Positions 8,138 through 18,004 of a DNA stretch of 64,000 bases are shown one piece after another (within the stretch, counting starts at the first letter, position 1; every line of letters starts with the position of its first letter). The translations under genes were made by a program, and so were the position numbers. Below the pieces are notes generated by a model. It did no database searches. It was not told the DNA's origin and saw nothing but the letters and a program-made list of their open reading frames with translations. Origin of the DNA: Rhodobacteraceae bacterium 63075 (GTDB lineage: Bacteria > Pseudomonadota > Alphaproteobacteria > Rhodobacterales > Rhodobacteraceae); assembly GCA_003417655.1 (NCBI GenBank), contig QVMW01000003.1, positions 124,001 to 188,000 on the forward strand. Reading direction: 5' to 3'.

Positions 8138-9507
8138 ATGTCCTGCCCCAGCTCGGCCATGACATCGAGAAAGCGCGCGGTGATCGCCTCGCGCCGGACG
8201 TGGCGACCCTCCTGGACAACATGCCGCCCGGCGCTCCAGACATCACTGATACAGTCCTGCCCGCGCCCGCCGAAGATCATGCTGTCGAGCGCGGTATCGC
8301 CGCTGCGGTTGCAGATCCAGGCGTTGTCCGTGGCGACGCCGACCATGTCGGCCCATTGCCCCTCGGCGATCTGGCCAGAGCCGCGCCCGCCTGCCTGCGC
8401 CCCGCCGCGCGCCGCGCCTTCGAAGAGAACGCGCCCCGTGGAGCGCTCCGCCGTGGCCAGCGCGGCGCGGGAGCGGTCGCGCAGGCGTTGCGAATATTCC
8501 AGCGTCGCCAGCTCCTGGAAGAGGCTGATGTGGATGTTGCTGTCCGAGCCGACCCCGAAACGCCCCGACGCGGCGAGGTATTCCGTGCCATTGAAAATCC
8601 CGTCGCCAAGGCTCGATTCGGTGATCGGGCAGAGCCCGGCCACCGCGCCGGAACGGGCCAGCGCGCGCGTCTCCGCGCCGGTCATCTGGGTGCAATGAAT
8701 GAGGCACCAGCGTGCATCGACGGCATGATTGTCCAGCAACCACGCGGCCGGCCGCGCGCCCAGATGCGCCTCCACTTCCTCGACCTCGGCGACCTGCTCG
8801 GCAAGGTGCATGTGGATCGGGCGCGCGCCCGCCAGCGCAACCGCCTGCGAAAGCCCATCGGGATCGACCGCCCGCAGGGAATGCGGCGCAACGCCGATGC
8901 CGTCATCCGCGCGCCCCTGAGCTACCAGCTTTTCCGAGGCCTCGAAAAGCCCGCTGAACCTGTCGGGATCATTTCCGAACCGCCGCTGGCCGCCCGTGAG
9001 CGCCCGCCGATCACAGCCGCCATAGGAGTAGAGCACGGGCAGGAGCGTCATGCCGAGGCCCGTCTCCTGCCCTGCCGCGAGGACGCGCCCGGCCATCTCG
9101 GCGATGTCGCCGTAAGGTGTGCCATCCGGCCCGTGATGCAGGTAGTGGAACTCGGCGACAGCGCCGTAGCCCGCCTCCAGCATTTCCATGAAAACCTGCG
9201 CGGCAATCGCCTCGACATGCTCGGGCGTGAGCCGCTCGAGAAAGCGATACATGAGCCGCCGCCATGTCCAGAAGCTGTCACGCGGGTCGGGGCCACGCGT
9301 CTCCGTCAGCCCGGCCATGGCGCGCTGGAAGGCATGGGAATGCAGGTTGAGCGGCGCTGGAAGAAGCATGTCGAGCGCCCCCGAGCCGATCCCTGCGCCC
9401 CGCTCGATGCCCCGGATTCGCCCCGTGTCATCGACATCGACACTCACATCACGCACCCAGGCACCTTCGATAAACCCTTGCTTTGCTTGCACTTTCATCG
9501 TGGTCAT
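8134..9507 (-). CDS. hutF: formimidoylglutamate deiminase HutF
   Basis: A 457-residue amidohydrolase-superfamily enzyme. The metal-binding NLHSHAFQRAMAG motif is near residues 54-66. Further metal and catalytic residues lie in GVAPHSLRAV, PIHMHLAEQ, CLIHCTQM and the C-terminal GVGSDSNIHIS. HutF deiminates N-formimino-L-glutamate to N-formyl-L-glutamate plus ammonia, the fourth step of the five-step histidine pathway, and feeds HutG encoded on the opposite strand. Having hutF with hutG, rather than a formimidoylglutamase, defines the Pseudomonas-like route. The gene diverges from hutI and is followed by hutC with a four-base overlap. Confidence 0.94.
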   Translation of the reverse strand: MTTMKVQAKQGFIEGAWVRDVSVDVDDTGRIRGIERGAGIGSGALDMLLPAPLNLHSHAFQRAMAGLTETRGPDPRDSFWTWRRLMYRFLERLTPEHVEAIAAQVFMEMLEAGYGAVAEFHYLHHGPDGTPYGDIAEMAGRVLAAGQETGLGMTLLPVLYSYGGCDRRALTGGQRRFGNDPDRFSGLFEASEKLVAQGRADDGIGVAPHSLRAVDPDGLSQAVALAGARPIHMHLAEQVAEVEEVEAHLGARPAAWLLDNHAVDARWCLIHCTQMTGAETRALARSGAVAGLCPITESSLGDGIFNGTEYLAASGRFGVGSDSNIHISLFQELATLEYSQRLRDRSRAALATAERSTGRVLFEGAARGGAQAGGRGSGQIAEGQWADMVGVATDNAWICNRSGDTALDSMIFGGRGQDCISDVWSAGRHVVQEGRHVRREAITARFLDVMAELGQDI

Positions 9508-9573
9508 TCCGCGTTGACAAATTAAGTAGCTACATATTATGAATAAGAGTGTCTTAACGCAAGGGCGGAATCG
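9508..9573. promoter_or_regulatory. divergent hutF/hutI promoter with putative HutC operator
   Basis: This 66-base gap separates the divergent hut transcripts. On the plus strand TTGACA (9514-9519) fits a -35 element, and TATTAT (9535-9540) or TATGAA (9538-9543) fits a -10 element. A perfect palindrome GTAGCTAC (9526-9533) sits between them, the classic position for a repressor that blocks RNA polymerase. It is the best candidate for the HutC binding site and could control both directions. GGCGG at 9565-9569 may serve as a weak ribosome binding site for hutI. The operator assignment is inference from position and symmetry. Confidence 0.6.
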
Positions 9574-10782
9574 ATGTCCGAAACACGGCTACTCACCGAT
9601 CTCAATGTCGCGACGATGGAGGACGCAGCGGGCGGCTACGGCCTCGTCCCCGATGCCTGCATCGCGCTGAAAGACGGCCTCGTTCACTGGGTCGGCCCGG
9701 AAAGCGCCCTGCCCGCCGAGCTGGGCGATGCGCCAAGACAGCCCTGCGAGGGCCGCCTCGCCACGCCCGGGCTGATAGACTGTCACACCCATATCGTGCA
9801 TGGCGGCAACCGCGCGCGCGAGTTCGAGATGCGCCTCGAAGGGGCCAGCTACGAAGAAGTGGCCCGCGCCGGAGGCGGGATCGTCTCCACCGTCAGCGCC
9901 ACGCGGGAGACTTCCGAGGAGGCGCTGCTGGCCCAGGCCCTCACCCGCGCCGACGCGCTGATCGCCGAAGGCATCACCGTCATCGAGGTGAAATCGGGCT
10001 ATGGGCTCGACCGCGAGACCGAACTCAAGATGCTCCGCGTCGCCCGCCGGATCGGCGCGGAGCGGCCCGTGGAGATCCGCACCAGCTTTCTCGGGGCCCA
10101 TGCCGTGCCCAAGGGGGCGGATGCGGACGATTATATCGACGAGGTTTGCCTCCCCGCGCTCGAAGCCGCCCACGCCGAGGGGCTGGTCGATGCGGTCGAC
10201 GGGTTCTGCGAGGGCATCGCCTTTACCCCCGAACAGATCGGCCGGGTCTTCGACAAGGCCGCCGCGCTCGGCCTGCCGGTCAAGCTCCATTCCGATCAAT
10301 TGTCCAATCTCGGCGGAACGGTCCTGGCGGCCGGGCATGGCGCCCTCTCGGTTGACCATGTGGAATACTCCGGCCCCGAGGATGTCGCCGCCATGGCACA
10401 CACGGGAAGCATCGCCGTGCTCCTGCCCGGGGCCTACTACACGCTGCACGAGACGCAAAAACCCCCCGTCGCCCTCTTCCGCGAGGCCGGCGTGCCCATG
10501 GCCGTGGGCACCGACTGGAACCCCGGCTCCTCTCCCATGGGCTCGCTGTTGCTGGCGATGAACATGGCCTGCACGCTCTTCGGGCTGACCCCGGCGGAGG
10601 CCCTTGCGGGCACGACACGCAACGCCGCGCGCGCGCTCGGGCTGGCGGATCGCGGCGTGATCGCGCCGGGCAAGCGCGCCGATCTGGTGCTCTGGGATGT
10701 GGGCGAACCGGCGGAGCTGAGCTACCGGATCGGGGTCAACCCGCTCCACGAACGCATATTCGGAGGCAAGACATGGCTGTGA
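9574..10782 (+). CDS. hutI: imidazolonepropionase HutI
   Basis: A 402-residue amidohydrolase that opens the imidazolone ring of imidazolone-5-propionate to give formimino-L-glutamate, the third step of histidine breakdown. The metal-binding motif [19 protein letters not shown] lies around residues 69-87. Other hallmarks are [36 protein letters not shown] and [12 protein letters not shown], all strongly conserved in HutI. It is the first gene of the hutIHGU unit and overlaps the hutH start by ten bases. Length matches the family norm of about 400 residues. Confidence 0.96.
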   Translation: MSETRLLTDLNVATMEDAAGGYGLVPDACIALKDGLVHWVGPESALPAELGDAPRQPCEGRLATPGLIDCHTHIVHGGNRAREFEMRLEGASYEEVARAGGGIVSTVSATRETSEEALLAQALTRADALIAEGITVIEVKSGYGLDRETELKMLRVARRIGAERPVEIRTSFLGAHAVPKGADADDYIDEVCLPALEAAHAEGLVDAVDGFCEGIAFTPEQIGRVFDKAAALGLPVKLHSDQLSNLGGTVLAAGHGALSVDHVEYSGPEDVAAMAHTGSIAVLLPGAYYTLHETQKPPVALFREAGVPMAVGTDWNPGSSPMGSLLLAMNMACTLFGLTPAEALAGTTRNAARALGLADRGVIAPGKRADLVLWDVGEPAELSYRIGVNPLHERIFGGKTWL

Positions 10783-12293
10783 CACTGACGCCGGGCGAGA
10801 CCGGCCTCGAGACCCTTGAGGCGCTCTGGCGTGCGGGAAGCGCCGCGCGGCTGGAGCCGGGCGCGCGCCGCGCTGTCGAGGCGGCGGCCGAGCAGGTCCG
10901 CGCCGCCGCGCGGGGCGATGTGCCCGTCTACGGCGTCAACACCGGCTTCGGCAAGCTGGCCTCGGTGCGCGTCTCTCCCGAGGACACCGAAGAGCTGCAA
11001 CGCAACCTCATCCTGAGTCATTGCTGCGGCGTGGGCGAGGCGCTGGACGAGGCCACGACCCGGCTGATGATGGCGCTGAAGCTGCTCTCGCTGGGTCGCG
11101 GAGCCTCCGGCGTGCGCTGGGACATCTGCGCCATCCTCGAGGAGATGCTCGCAGCAGGGGTGACCCCCGTCATCCCCGCTCAGGGCTCGGTCGGCGCCTC
11201 GGGCGATCTCGCGCCACTGGCCCATCTCGCCGCCGTGATGATCGGCGAAGGCGAGGCGCTCTTCGAAGACGCGCGCATGAGCGGCGCAGACGCGCTGTCC
11301 AAGGCGGGGCTCAGCCCCGTCGTGCTCGGCCCGAAAGAGGGGCTCGCGCTCATCAACGGCACGCAGTTCTCGACGGCCTGCGCGCTCGCCGCGCTCTTCG
11401 ATGCGGGCCGCATGCTGCGCGGCGCGACCGTCACCGCCTCGCTCTCGACGGATGCGATCATGGGCTCGACCCAGCCCTTGCAGCCGGAGATTCACGCCCT
11501 GCGCGGCCAGCCCGGCCAGATCGACGTGGCCACGGCCATGTCAGGACTCATGCAGGGCAGCGAGATCCGCGAGAGCCACCGCGAGGACGACACCCGCGTG
11601 CAGGACCCCTACTGCATCCGCTGCCAGCCGCAGGTGGCCGGAGCGGCGCTCGACCTGCTGCGCTTCGCGGCGCGCACCCTCGAGATCGAGGCAAATGCCG
11701 TGACGGACAACCCGCTGGTCACAGAGGCCGGCATCATCTCGGGCGGCAACTTCCATGCCGAGCCGGTGGCCTTCGCCGCCGACCAGATCGCCCTTGCGCT
11801 CTCCGAGATCGGCGCGATCGCGCAGCGGCGCGTTGCACTGATGGTCGATCCGACGCTGAGCCATGACCTGCCCCCCTTCCTCACGCCTGCGCCGGGGCTC
11901 AACTCGGGCTTCATGATCGCCGAGGTGACGACAGCGGCGCTGATGAGCGAGAACAAGCACCTGGCCAACCCCTGCTCGACAGACAGCACCCCCACCTCGG
12001 CCAACCAGGAGGACCATGTGAGCATGGCCGCCCATGGCGCGCGGCGGCTCTTGCGGATGAACGCAAACCTCTCGGTGATCCTCGGCGTCGAGGCGCTCTG
12101 CGCGGCGCAAGGCATCGAGGCGCGCGCCCCGCTTGCGACATCACCCGCCCTGCAATCTGTCATGGGGGCGATCCGCGAGTGCGTCCCCGCCCTCGGGCAA
12201 GACCGCTACATGGCCCCCGATCTTGAAGCCGCGGCAAGCCTTGTGCGCAGTGATGCGCTGGCAGAGGCGGCCGGTGTCGCGGTCGGGCTTTGA
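10773..12293 (+). CDS. hutH: histidine ammonia-lyase HutH
   Basis: A 506-residue aromatic amino acid ammonia-lyase. The Ala142-Ser143-Gly144 tripeptide in [14 protein letters not shown] cyclises to the MIO electrophile that removes ammonia from L-histidine to give urocanate, the first pathway step. The numbering matches characterised bacterial HutH. The active-site tyrosine loop VYGVNTGFG (residues 52-60) and the [11 protein letters not shown] and NFHAEPVA blocks are also present. The ORF overlaps the end of hutI, and its own TGA stop overlaps the TTG start of hutG, so translation of the operon is tightly coupled. Confidence 0.97.
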   Translation: MAVTLTPGETGLETLEALWRAGSAARLEPGARRAVEAAAEQVRAAARGDVPVYGVNTGFGKLASVRVSPEDTEELQRNLILSHCCGVGEALDEATTRLMMALKLLSLGRGASGVRWDICAILEEMLAAGVTPVIPAQGSVGASGDLAPLAHLAAVMIGEGEALFEDARMSGADALSKAGLSPVVLGPKEGLALINGTQFSTACALAALFDAGRMLRGATVTASLSTDAIMGSTQPLQPEIHALRGQPGQIDVATAMSGLMQGSEIRESHREDDTRVQDPYCIRCQPQVAGAALDLLRFAARTLEIEANAVTDNPLVTEAGIISGGNFHAEPVAFAADQIALALSEIGAIAQRRVALMVDPTLSHDLPPFLTPAPGLNSGFMIAEVTTAALMSENKHLANPCSTDSTPTSANQEDHVSMAAHGARRLLRMNANLSVILGVEALCAAQGIEARAPLATSPALQSVMGAIRECVPALGQDRYMAPDLEAAASLVRSDALAEAAGVAVGL

Positions 12294-13078
12294 GCTTCCT
12301 GGAGATCAGCCGGGGCGACAGCCCGCTGGTGCTCGGCCTGCCGCATACCGGCACCGAGGTGCCGGAGGATCTGCACGCGCGGCTCAACGGGACGGGCCGC
12401 GCGCTGGCCGACACCGACTGGCATATCCATGCGCTTTATGACGGGCTCGCCGAGGGCCTGACCACGGTGCGCACGACGCTTCACCGCTACGTCATCGACG
12501 TCAATCGCGACCCGTCGGGCACCAGCCTCTACCCCGGCCAGAACACGACCACGCTCTGCCCTTTGACCGATTTTGACGGCAATCCGATCTGGCGCGAGGG
12601 CGAAGCGCCGGAGGCCCCCGAGATCGAAGCGCGGCGGGCGGCCTATCACGCGCCCTATCACGCCGCGCTCAAGGCCGAGCTTTCCCGCGTGAAGGCCCTG
12701 CATGGCTTCGCGATCCTCTATGATTGTCACTCGATCCGCTCGCATATCCCCTTTCTCTTCGAAGGCACCCTGCCCGACTTCAACATCGGCACCGCCTCGG
12801 GCACGACCTGCGCCGCGAGCATCGAAAGCGCCGTGGCCGCCATCTGCCAAGACGCCGAAGGCTACAGCGCGGTGGTCAACGGGCGCTTCAAGGGCGGCTG
12901 GACCACGCGCCACCATGGCCGCCCTGCCGAGGGGCAGCACGCCATCCAGATGGAACTGGCGCAATCGACCTACATGCGAGAGCGCCCGCCCCGGAGCTAT
13001 GAGCCGGAGAAGGCCGACAAGCTGCGCGAGCACTTGGCCAAGATCCTCGAAACCCTGACCCATTGGAGGCCCGAATGA
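12290..13078 (+). CDS. hutG: N-formylglutamate deformylase HutG
   Basis: A 262-residue N-formylglutamate amidohydrolase that releases formate and L-glutamate, the last pathway step. Recognisable blocks are [58 protein letters not shown] and [11 protein letters not shown], which carry the metal-binding and substrate residues of the FGase family. It starts with TTG, in the overlap TTGA with the hutH stop, and ends overlapping the hutU ATG, an arrangement consistent with translational coupling. A downstream ATG would remove conserved N-terminal residues, so TTG is preferred. Confidence 0.94.
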   Translation: MSFLEISRGDSPLVLGLPHTGTEVPEDLHARLNGTGRALADTDWHIHALYDGLAEGLTTVRTTLHRYVIDVNRDPSGTSLYPGQNTTTLCPLTDFDGNPIWREGEAPEAPEIEARRAAYHAPYHAALKAELSRVKALHGFAILYDCHSIRSHIPFLFEGTLPDFNIGTASGTTCAASIESAVAAICQDAEGYSAVVNGRFKGGWTTRHHGRPAEGQHAIQMELAQSTYMRERPPRSYEPEKADKLREHLAKILETLTHWRPE

Positions 13079-14748
13079 CGAACCCCCGCCACAACCAGCG
13101 CGACATCTACCCTGCAACAGGCACCGAGATCACCGCCAAGAGCTGGCTGACGGAAGCGGCGATGCGGATGCTGATGAACAACCTGCACCCGGACGTGGCC
13201 GAGAACCCCCATGAACTTGTCGTCTATGGCGGTATCGGCCGCGCCGCGCGCACATGGGAGGATTTCGACCGCATCGTCGCGGGGCTGAAGGACTTGGAGG
13301 ACGACGAGACTCTGCTGGTGCAATCGGGCAAGCCCGTGGCCATCGTCAAGACACATCCCGACGCGCCCCGCGTGCTGATCGCCAATTCCAACATCGTGCC
13401 GCATTGGGCCAACTGGGACCATTTCAACGAACTCGATAAGAAAGGCCTGATGATGTATGGCCAGATGACCGCCGGGTCCTGGATCTATATCGGCACGCAG
13501 GGCATCGTGCAGGGCACCTACGAGACCTTCGCCGAAGCGGGCCGACAGCATTACGGCGGCGACCTTTCGGGCAAGTGGATTCTCACCGGCGGGCTCGGTG
13601 GCATGGGCGGCGCGCAGCCCCTGGCCGCCGTCTTCGCCGGGGCCTGCTGCCTCGCCGTCGAGTGCAACCCCGACAGCATCGATTTCCGCCTGCGCACGGG
13701 CTACGTGGACGAGAAGGCAGACAGCCTCGACGAGGCGTTGGAGATGATCGACCGCTGGACCAGGGCGGGCGAGGCGAAATCCGTCGCCCTTCTGGGCAAT
13801 GCCGCCGACATCTTCCCCGAGATCCACGCCCGCGGCATCCGCCCCGATATCGTCACCGACCAGACCTCCGCGCATGACCCGGTCAACGGCTACCTGCCGC
13901 AGGGCTGGACCATGGCCCAGTGGCGCGAGACGCGCGAGAGCGATCCCAGAGCCGTGGAAAAGGCCGCCCGCGCCTCGATGAAGGTGCATGTCAAGGCCAT
14001 GGTCGATTTCTGGAACGACGGCGTGCCGACGCTGGATTACGGCAACAACATCCGCCAGGTGGCCAAGGAGGAAGGGCTCGAAAATGCCTTCGCCTTCCCC
14101 GGCTTCGTGCCTGCCTATATCCGCCCGCTTTTCTGCGAGGGGATCGGGCCTTTTCGCTGGTGCGCGCTCTCGGGCGACCCGGAAGACATCTACAAGACCG
14201 ACCAGGCGATGAAGGAACTCTTCCCCGAGAACACCCACCTGCACAACTGGCTCGACATGGCGCGCGAGCGCATCAGCTTCCAGGGACTGCCCGCGCGCAT
14301 CTGCTGGATCGGCCTCGGAGACCGTCACCGCGCCGGGCTCAAGTTCAACGAGATGGTCGCCAGCGGCGAGTTGAAAGCCCCCATCGTGATCGGCCGGGAC
14401 CATCTCGACAGCGGCTCCGTCGCCTCGCCCAACCGCGAGACCGAGGCCATGAAGGACGGCTCTGACGCGGTGAGCGACTGGCCGCTGCTGAACGCGCTGG
14501 TCAACACCGCCTCGGGGGCGACATGGGTCAGCCTGCATCACGGCGGCGGCGTCGGGATGGGCTTTTCGCAACATGCCGGTGTGGTGATCGTGGCCGATGG
14601 CACACCGGAGGCCGCCAGGCGCCTCGAACGCGTGCTCTGGAACGATCCGGCCAGTGGTGTCTGGCGGCATGCGGATGCGGGCTATGATACCGCGATCACA
14701 TGCGCGAAGGAGCACGGGCTGCGCCTGCCCGGCATTCTGGGGAACTGA
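13075..14748 (+). CDS. hutU: urocanate hydratase HutU
   Basis: A 557-residue NAD-dependent urocanate hydratase that converts urocanate to imidazolone-5-propionate, the second pathway step. Conserved segments include [15 protein letters not shown], the NAD-binding [49 protein letters not shown] and, near the end, [16 protein letters not shown]. Length matches the usual 555-560 residues. The ATG at 13075 overlaps the hutG stop (ATGA); an upstream in-frame ATG would only add four residues inside hutG. A convincing rho-independent terminator follows, closing the hut operon. Confidence 0.97.
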   Translation: MTNPRHNQRDIYPATGTEITAKSWLTEAAMRMLMNNLHPDVAENPHELVVYGGIGRAARTWEDFDRIVAGLKDLEDDETLLVQSGKPVAIVKTHPDAPRVLIANSNIVPHWANWDHFNELDKKGLMMYGQMTAGSWIYIGTQGIVQGTYETFAEAGRQHYGGDLSGKWILTGGLGGMGGAQPLAAVFAGACCLAVECNPDSIDFRLRTGYVDEKADSLDEALEMIDRWTRAGEAKSVALLGNAADIFPEIHARGIRPDIVTDQTSAHDPVNGYLPQGWTMAQWRETRESDPRAVEKAARASMKVHVKAMVDFWNDGVPTLDYGNNIRQVAKEEGLENAFAFPGFVPAYIRPLFCEGIGPFRWCALSGDPEDIYKTDQAMKELFPENTHLHNWLDMARERISFQGLPARICWIGLGDRHRAGLKFNEMVASGELKAPIVIGRDHLDSGSVASPNRETEAMKDGSDAVSDWPLLNALVNTASGATWVSLHHGGGVGMGFSQHAGVVIVADGTPEAARRLERVLWNDPASGVWRHADAGYDTAITCAKEHGLRLPGILGN

Positions 14749-14793
14749 GGCACCCTATCTTCGAAAAAGCCGGGCTTTTCATGCCCGCGCGAG

Positions 14794-14826
14794 ATGCGAT
14801 CTGCCGGAAAGGCAGGTCGCATTTTT
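14794..14826 (+). terminator. rho-independent terminator of the hutIHGU operon
   Basis: A 12-base stem (ATGCGATCTGCC paired with GGCAGGTCGCAT, one G-T pair) closes a five-base loop GGAAA and is followed by five T residues. It lies 45 bases after the hutU stop and before the promoter of the next gntR gene, so it should end hut transcription and insulate the downstream cluster. Confidence 0.85.
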
Positions 14827-14867
14827 CGTCTCGAAAGGGCCGTGCGGGCCCTGCGCGGAGGTTTCGA

Positions 14868-14917
14868 TTGACTCGCACACTTATTGTATACAATCTTTAT
14901 ACAACAAGGAGTGACAG
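14868..14917 (+). promoter_or_regulatory. putative promoter and GntR operator upstream of the methylamine-type cluster
   Basis: The perfect 10-base palindrome TTGTATACAA (14884-14893) is a typical operator for FCD-type GntR regulators, and a second related sequence TTTATACAAC follows at 14896-14905. A possible -35 TTGACT lies at 14868-14873, with TACAAT (14889-14894) as a -10 inside the palindrome, so repressor binding would occlude the promoter. The ribosome binding site AAGGAG (14906-14911) precedes the gntR ATG. Autoregulation is inferred. Confidence 0.65.
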
Positions 14918-15622
14918 ATGACGCGATTCTCGAAAGACGACTGCCTGGCCGATCTCAAGCGCCGCATCCTCTCGACCGATCTCGCCCCCGGCGATGATCT
15001 CGACGAGGTGAGCCTTGCGCAGCACTACGGCATGTCGCGCACGCCGATGCGCGAGGTGCTGCAACGTCTGCAAGGCGCGGGCTACGTGGACATGACCCAG
15101 CATCGCGGCGCGAAGGTCGCCTCGATGGACATCTCCGTGCTGCGGACCTTCTTCCAGACAGCCCCGATGATCTATGCCAACATCGCCCAGCTCGCCTGCG
15201 AGAACCGCACGAGCCGGCAGCTCGATGCGCTCAAGGAGGCGCAGCAGGTCTTCTCGAAAGCGGCGCAGGCAGGTCAGGCCGGAGAGGCCGCCCTCGCCAA
15301 TCACCGCTTCCATGCGCTCATCGGCGAGATGGCCCACAACCCCTATCTCGTCGCATCGCTGGCGCGCCTTCAGATCGACCACACCCGCATGAGCCAGACC
15401 TTCTACCGCCCCGCCGCCCCGGCGGAGACCATGGCCGTGGTCAAGGCCAGCGAGCAGCATGACGCCATGATCACCGCCATCGAGGAGCGCGAAGGCGCGC
15501 TGGCGCTCGACCTGACGCTGCAACACTGGGATCTCAGCCGCGACAGGCTCGAACGCTTCGTCCGCCCCGATCCGCTCCCCGTTGACGTGCTCTCTCTCAA
15601 GGACCGCCGCAATGCAGTTTGA
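14918..15622 (+). CDS. GntR-family regulator with FCD domain
   Basis: A 234-residue FadR-subfamily regulator. The winged helix occupies about residues 8-70 (DLKRRILSTDLAPGDDLDEV, then SLAQHYGMSRTPMREVLQRL). The C-terminal FCD ligand domain has the metal-binding histidines typical of the group (NHRFHALIGEMAHNPYLV and the later SEQHDAMITAI). It is the first gene of a five-gene unit and its 3' end overlaps the DapA-family start by 11 bases. It probably represses the unit until a pathway intermediate binds. Confidence 0.9.
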   Translation: MTRFSKDDCLADLKRRILSTDLAPGDDLDEVSLAQHYGMSRTPMREVLQRLQGAGYVDMTQHRGAKVASMDISVLRTFFQTAPMIYANIAQLACENRTSRQLDALKEAQQVFSKAAQAGQAGEAALANHRFHALIGEMAHNPYLVASLARLQIDHTRMSQTFYRPAAPAETMAVVKASEQHDAMITAIEEREGALALDLTLQHWDLSRDRLERFVRPDPLPVDVLSLKDRRNAV

Positions 15623-16535
15623 AGGTATCTACACGCCGCTGGTGACCCCCTACCACGCGGATTTCTCGCTCAACGAGGCCGCGCTGGCCGAAACCGTCGA
15701 GCTGCTTATCGGCGCGGGCGTGCACGGAATCATCGTCGCCGGGACGACGGGCGAGTATTACGCCCAGAGCTTCGAGGAACGCGTCGATATGATGAGCCGC
15801 GTGAAAGGGCTGATCGCCGGGCGCGTCCCGATGATCGTCGGCACGGGCGCGATCCGCACCGAGGAGAGCATCGCCTATGCCGAGGCCGCCAAGGCCGCCG
15901 GCGCCGATGCGATCCTCGTCGCCACGCCGCCCTATGCCTCGCCCACGGGCCGCGAGATCGCCCTGCACGCGCTGGCCATCGACCGCGCAGCGAACCTGCC
16001 GGTGATGCTCTACAACTACCCCGGGCGCATGTCCGTGAACATGGACGAGGAAACGCTGGACAGGCTCGGCCGCTCACCCAATTTCCGCGCCATCAAGGAA
16101 AGCTCGGGCGATCCCGACCGCCTGCACATGCTGGCGCGCGATTATCCGCATATCGCGCTGTCCTGCGGCATGGACGACCAGGCGCTGGAGTTTTTTGCCT
16201 GGGGCGCGCGGAGCTGGGTCTGCGCCGGGTCGAACTTCGCCCCAGAGGCCCATATCGCGCTCTACCGCGCCTGCGCACTCGAAGGGGACTTTGCCAAGGG
16301 CCGCGCGATCATGTCGGCCATGCTGCCGCTCATGCGGGTGCTCGAACAGGGCGGCAAGTTCGTCCAGTGCATCAAGCATGGCCTCAGCCTGCGCGGCATC
16401 GACGCGGGCCCGCCACGCAAGCCGCTGCAACCGCTCAACAAGGACGACAAGCGCGAGCTGGCCGAGGTCATCCGCACCATGAACACCGCCATTGCCAGCA
16501 TCACGGGGCAAAACACCACGGGGGCAAGCCAATGA
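15612..16535 (+). CDS. DapA/N-acetylneuraminate lyase superfamily aldolase or dehydratase
   Basis: A 307-residue TIM-barrel class I lyase. The phosphate-loop-like AGTTGEYYAQS is at residues 43-53, Tyr136 is in YNYPGRMSVN, and Schiff-base Lys162 is in AIKESSGD. The family includes dihydrodipicolinate synthase, N-acetylneuraminate lyase, 2-keto-3-deoxygluconate aldolase, ketoglutarate-semialdehyde-forming dehydratases, and pyrroline-4-hydroxy-2-carboxylate deaminase. GTTGE and YNYPGR are kept, so it is probably active. It is not the biosynthetic DapA by context. Coupled downstream to an aldehyde dehydrogenase, it may produce a semialdehyde, but the exact reaction is open. The ATG at 15612 overlaps the gntR end; the longer frame upstream lacks family residues. 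Confidence 0.87.
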   Translation: MQFEGIYTPLVTPYHADFSLNEAALAETVELLIGAGVHGIIVAGTTGEYYAQSFEERVDMMSRVKGLIAGRVPMIVGTGAIRTEESIAYAEAAKAAGADAILVATPPYASPTGREIALHALAIDRAANLPVMLYNYPGRMSVNMDEETLDRLGRSPNFRAIKESSGDPDRLHMLARDYPHIALSCGMDDQALEFFAWGARSWVCAGSNFAPEAHIALYRACALEGDFAKGRAIMSAMLPLMRVLEQGGKFVQCIKHGLSLRGIDAGPPRKPLQPLNKDDKRELAEVIRTMNTAIASITGQNTTGASQ

Positions 16536-18004
16536 CCGACCTACTCACCCATGCCGAATACCTCGCCCTCGCCGAGGCGCTCGATCTGCCCCGCGCTCCG
16601 TTCATCGACGGCAAGTTCCGGCGCGGCAGCGGCCCGATGATGGCCACGGTCAACCCCGCCACAGGCGAGACCATTGCCGAGATCAGCACGGCGGACGCCT
16701 CGGACGTGGACCTTGCCGTCGCCAAGGCGCGCGAGGCCTTCGACGAGGGCCGCTGGGCGAAGCTGGACCCGGAGGCGCGCAAGGACGTGCTCATCCGCCT
16801 GTGCAAGCTCCTCACGCGCAACCGCCGCGAGCTGGCGGTGATGGAAAGCCTCGACAGCGGCAAGCCGATCCTTGACTGCGAGACGATCGACCTGCCCGAG
16901 ACGATCCACTGCATCAAGTGGCATGCCGAGGCCGCCGACAAGATCTACGACCAGACAGCGCCCACGGGCGACGGCGCGCTTTCGGTGATCGTGCGCGAGC
17001 CGGTCGGCGTGGTCGCGGCCGTGCTGCCCTGGAACTTCCCGCTGATGATGCTCGCCTGGAAGATCGGCCCTGCCCTCGCCGCAGGCTGCTCGGTCATCGT
17101 CAAGCCCGCCGAGCAAACGAGCCTCACGGCGCTGCGCGTGGCCGAGCTGGCCCGGGAGGCAGGCGTCCCGCGCGGCGTGTTGCAGGTTCTGCCCGGCGAT
17201 GGGCCTTCGGTGGGCGAGCCGCTGGGCCGGCACATGGATGTGGACATGGTCAGCTTCACCGGCTCCACCGAGACAGGCCGCCGCTTTCTCGGCTATGCCG
17301 CTGAAAGCAACCTCAAGAAGGTCGTGCTCGAATGTGGCGGCAAGAACCCCGCCCTCGTTTTCGACGACGCCGAAAACCTCGACCATGTGGCCGGACATGT
17401 CGTCGACGCCGCCTTCTGGAACGCGGGCCAGAACTGCTCGGCCACCTCGCGGCTGATCGTCCACAAGGCCGTCAAAAAGCCGCTTCTGGAGAAGATCGAG
17501 GCCCGCATGCGCGACTGGAAAACAGGCGATCCGCTCGACCCGGCCAATCACATCGGCGCGCTCATTGACGCGGGCCATTGCGCCAAGGTGCGCGGCTACC
17601 TTGGCAGCAAGGACAAGGGCCCCTACGTGGCGCCGACCCTGCGCGAGGTTGCCCCGGAGGATGCCCTCGCCCGCGAGGAGGTTTTCGGCCCGGTGCTGAG
17701 CGTCATCGAGGCGGCCAGCAATGACGAGGCCGTGCGCATCGCCAATGACACCGCCTATGGCCTTGCCGCCTCGGTCTTCTCCGCCGGGGGCCGCAGCGCC
17801 CTGCGCGCCGCCCGCGCCCTGCGCGCCGGAACCGTCACGGTCAATTGCTACGGCGAGGGCAGCATCGCCACGCCCTTCGGCGGCTACAAGCAATCGGGCT
17901 TCGGCGGGCGCGACAACGGGCTGCACGCCCACGACCAGTATACCGAGGTGAAAACCATCTGGGTCGACCTCAATGACCCCGCCGACGGAGACAACGTCTC
18001 ATGA
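16532..18004 (+). CDS. NAD(P)-dependent aldehyde dehydrogenase
   Basis: A 490-residue class 1/2-type aldehyde dehydrogenase. Catalytic Cys302 is in AGQNCSATSRL and general base Glu267 in VVLECGGKNP, at the canonical numbers. The cofactor loop PWNFPLMMLAWKIGPALAAG and FTGST are also present. It resembles PuuC-type and ketoglutarate-semialdehyde or gamma-aminobutyraldehyde dehydrogenases. Its start overlaps the DapA-family stop and its stop overlaps the MttB-family start, each by four bases, so it is an integral member of the operon. It likely oxidises an aldehyde made by the DapA-like enzyme or the FAD oxidase. Confidence 0.92.
   Translation: MTDLLTHAEYLALAEALDLPRAPFIDGKFRRGSGPMMATVNPATGETIAEISTADASDVDLAVAKAREAFDEGRWAKLDPEARKDVLIRLCKLLTRNRRELAVMESLDSGKPILDCETIDLPETIHCIKWHAEAADKIYDQTAPTGDGALSVIVREPVGVVAAVLPWNFPLMMLAWKIGPALAAGCSVIVKPAEQTSLTALRVAELAREAGVPRGVLQVLPGDGPSVGEPLGRHMDVDMVSFTGSTETGRRFLGYAAESNLKKVVLECGGKNPALVFDDAENLDHVAGHVVDAAFWNAGQNCSATSRLIVHKAVKKPLLEKIEARMRDWKTGDPLDPANHIGALIDAGHCAKVRGYLGSKDKGPYVAPTLREVAPEDALAREEVFGPVLSVIEAASNDEAVRIANDTAYGLAASVFSAGGRSALRAARALRAGTVTVNCYGEGSIATPFGGYKQSGFGGRDNGLHAHDQYTEVKTIWVDLNDPADGDNVS

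Noticed and set aside
12997..14715. Long open frame (572 codons) on the minus strand opposite hutU
   Set aside because: It lies wholly over the well-supported hutU and hutG genes and its translation (many His, Arg and Gly in runs) matches no family; it is a high-GC shadow.
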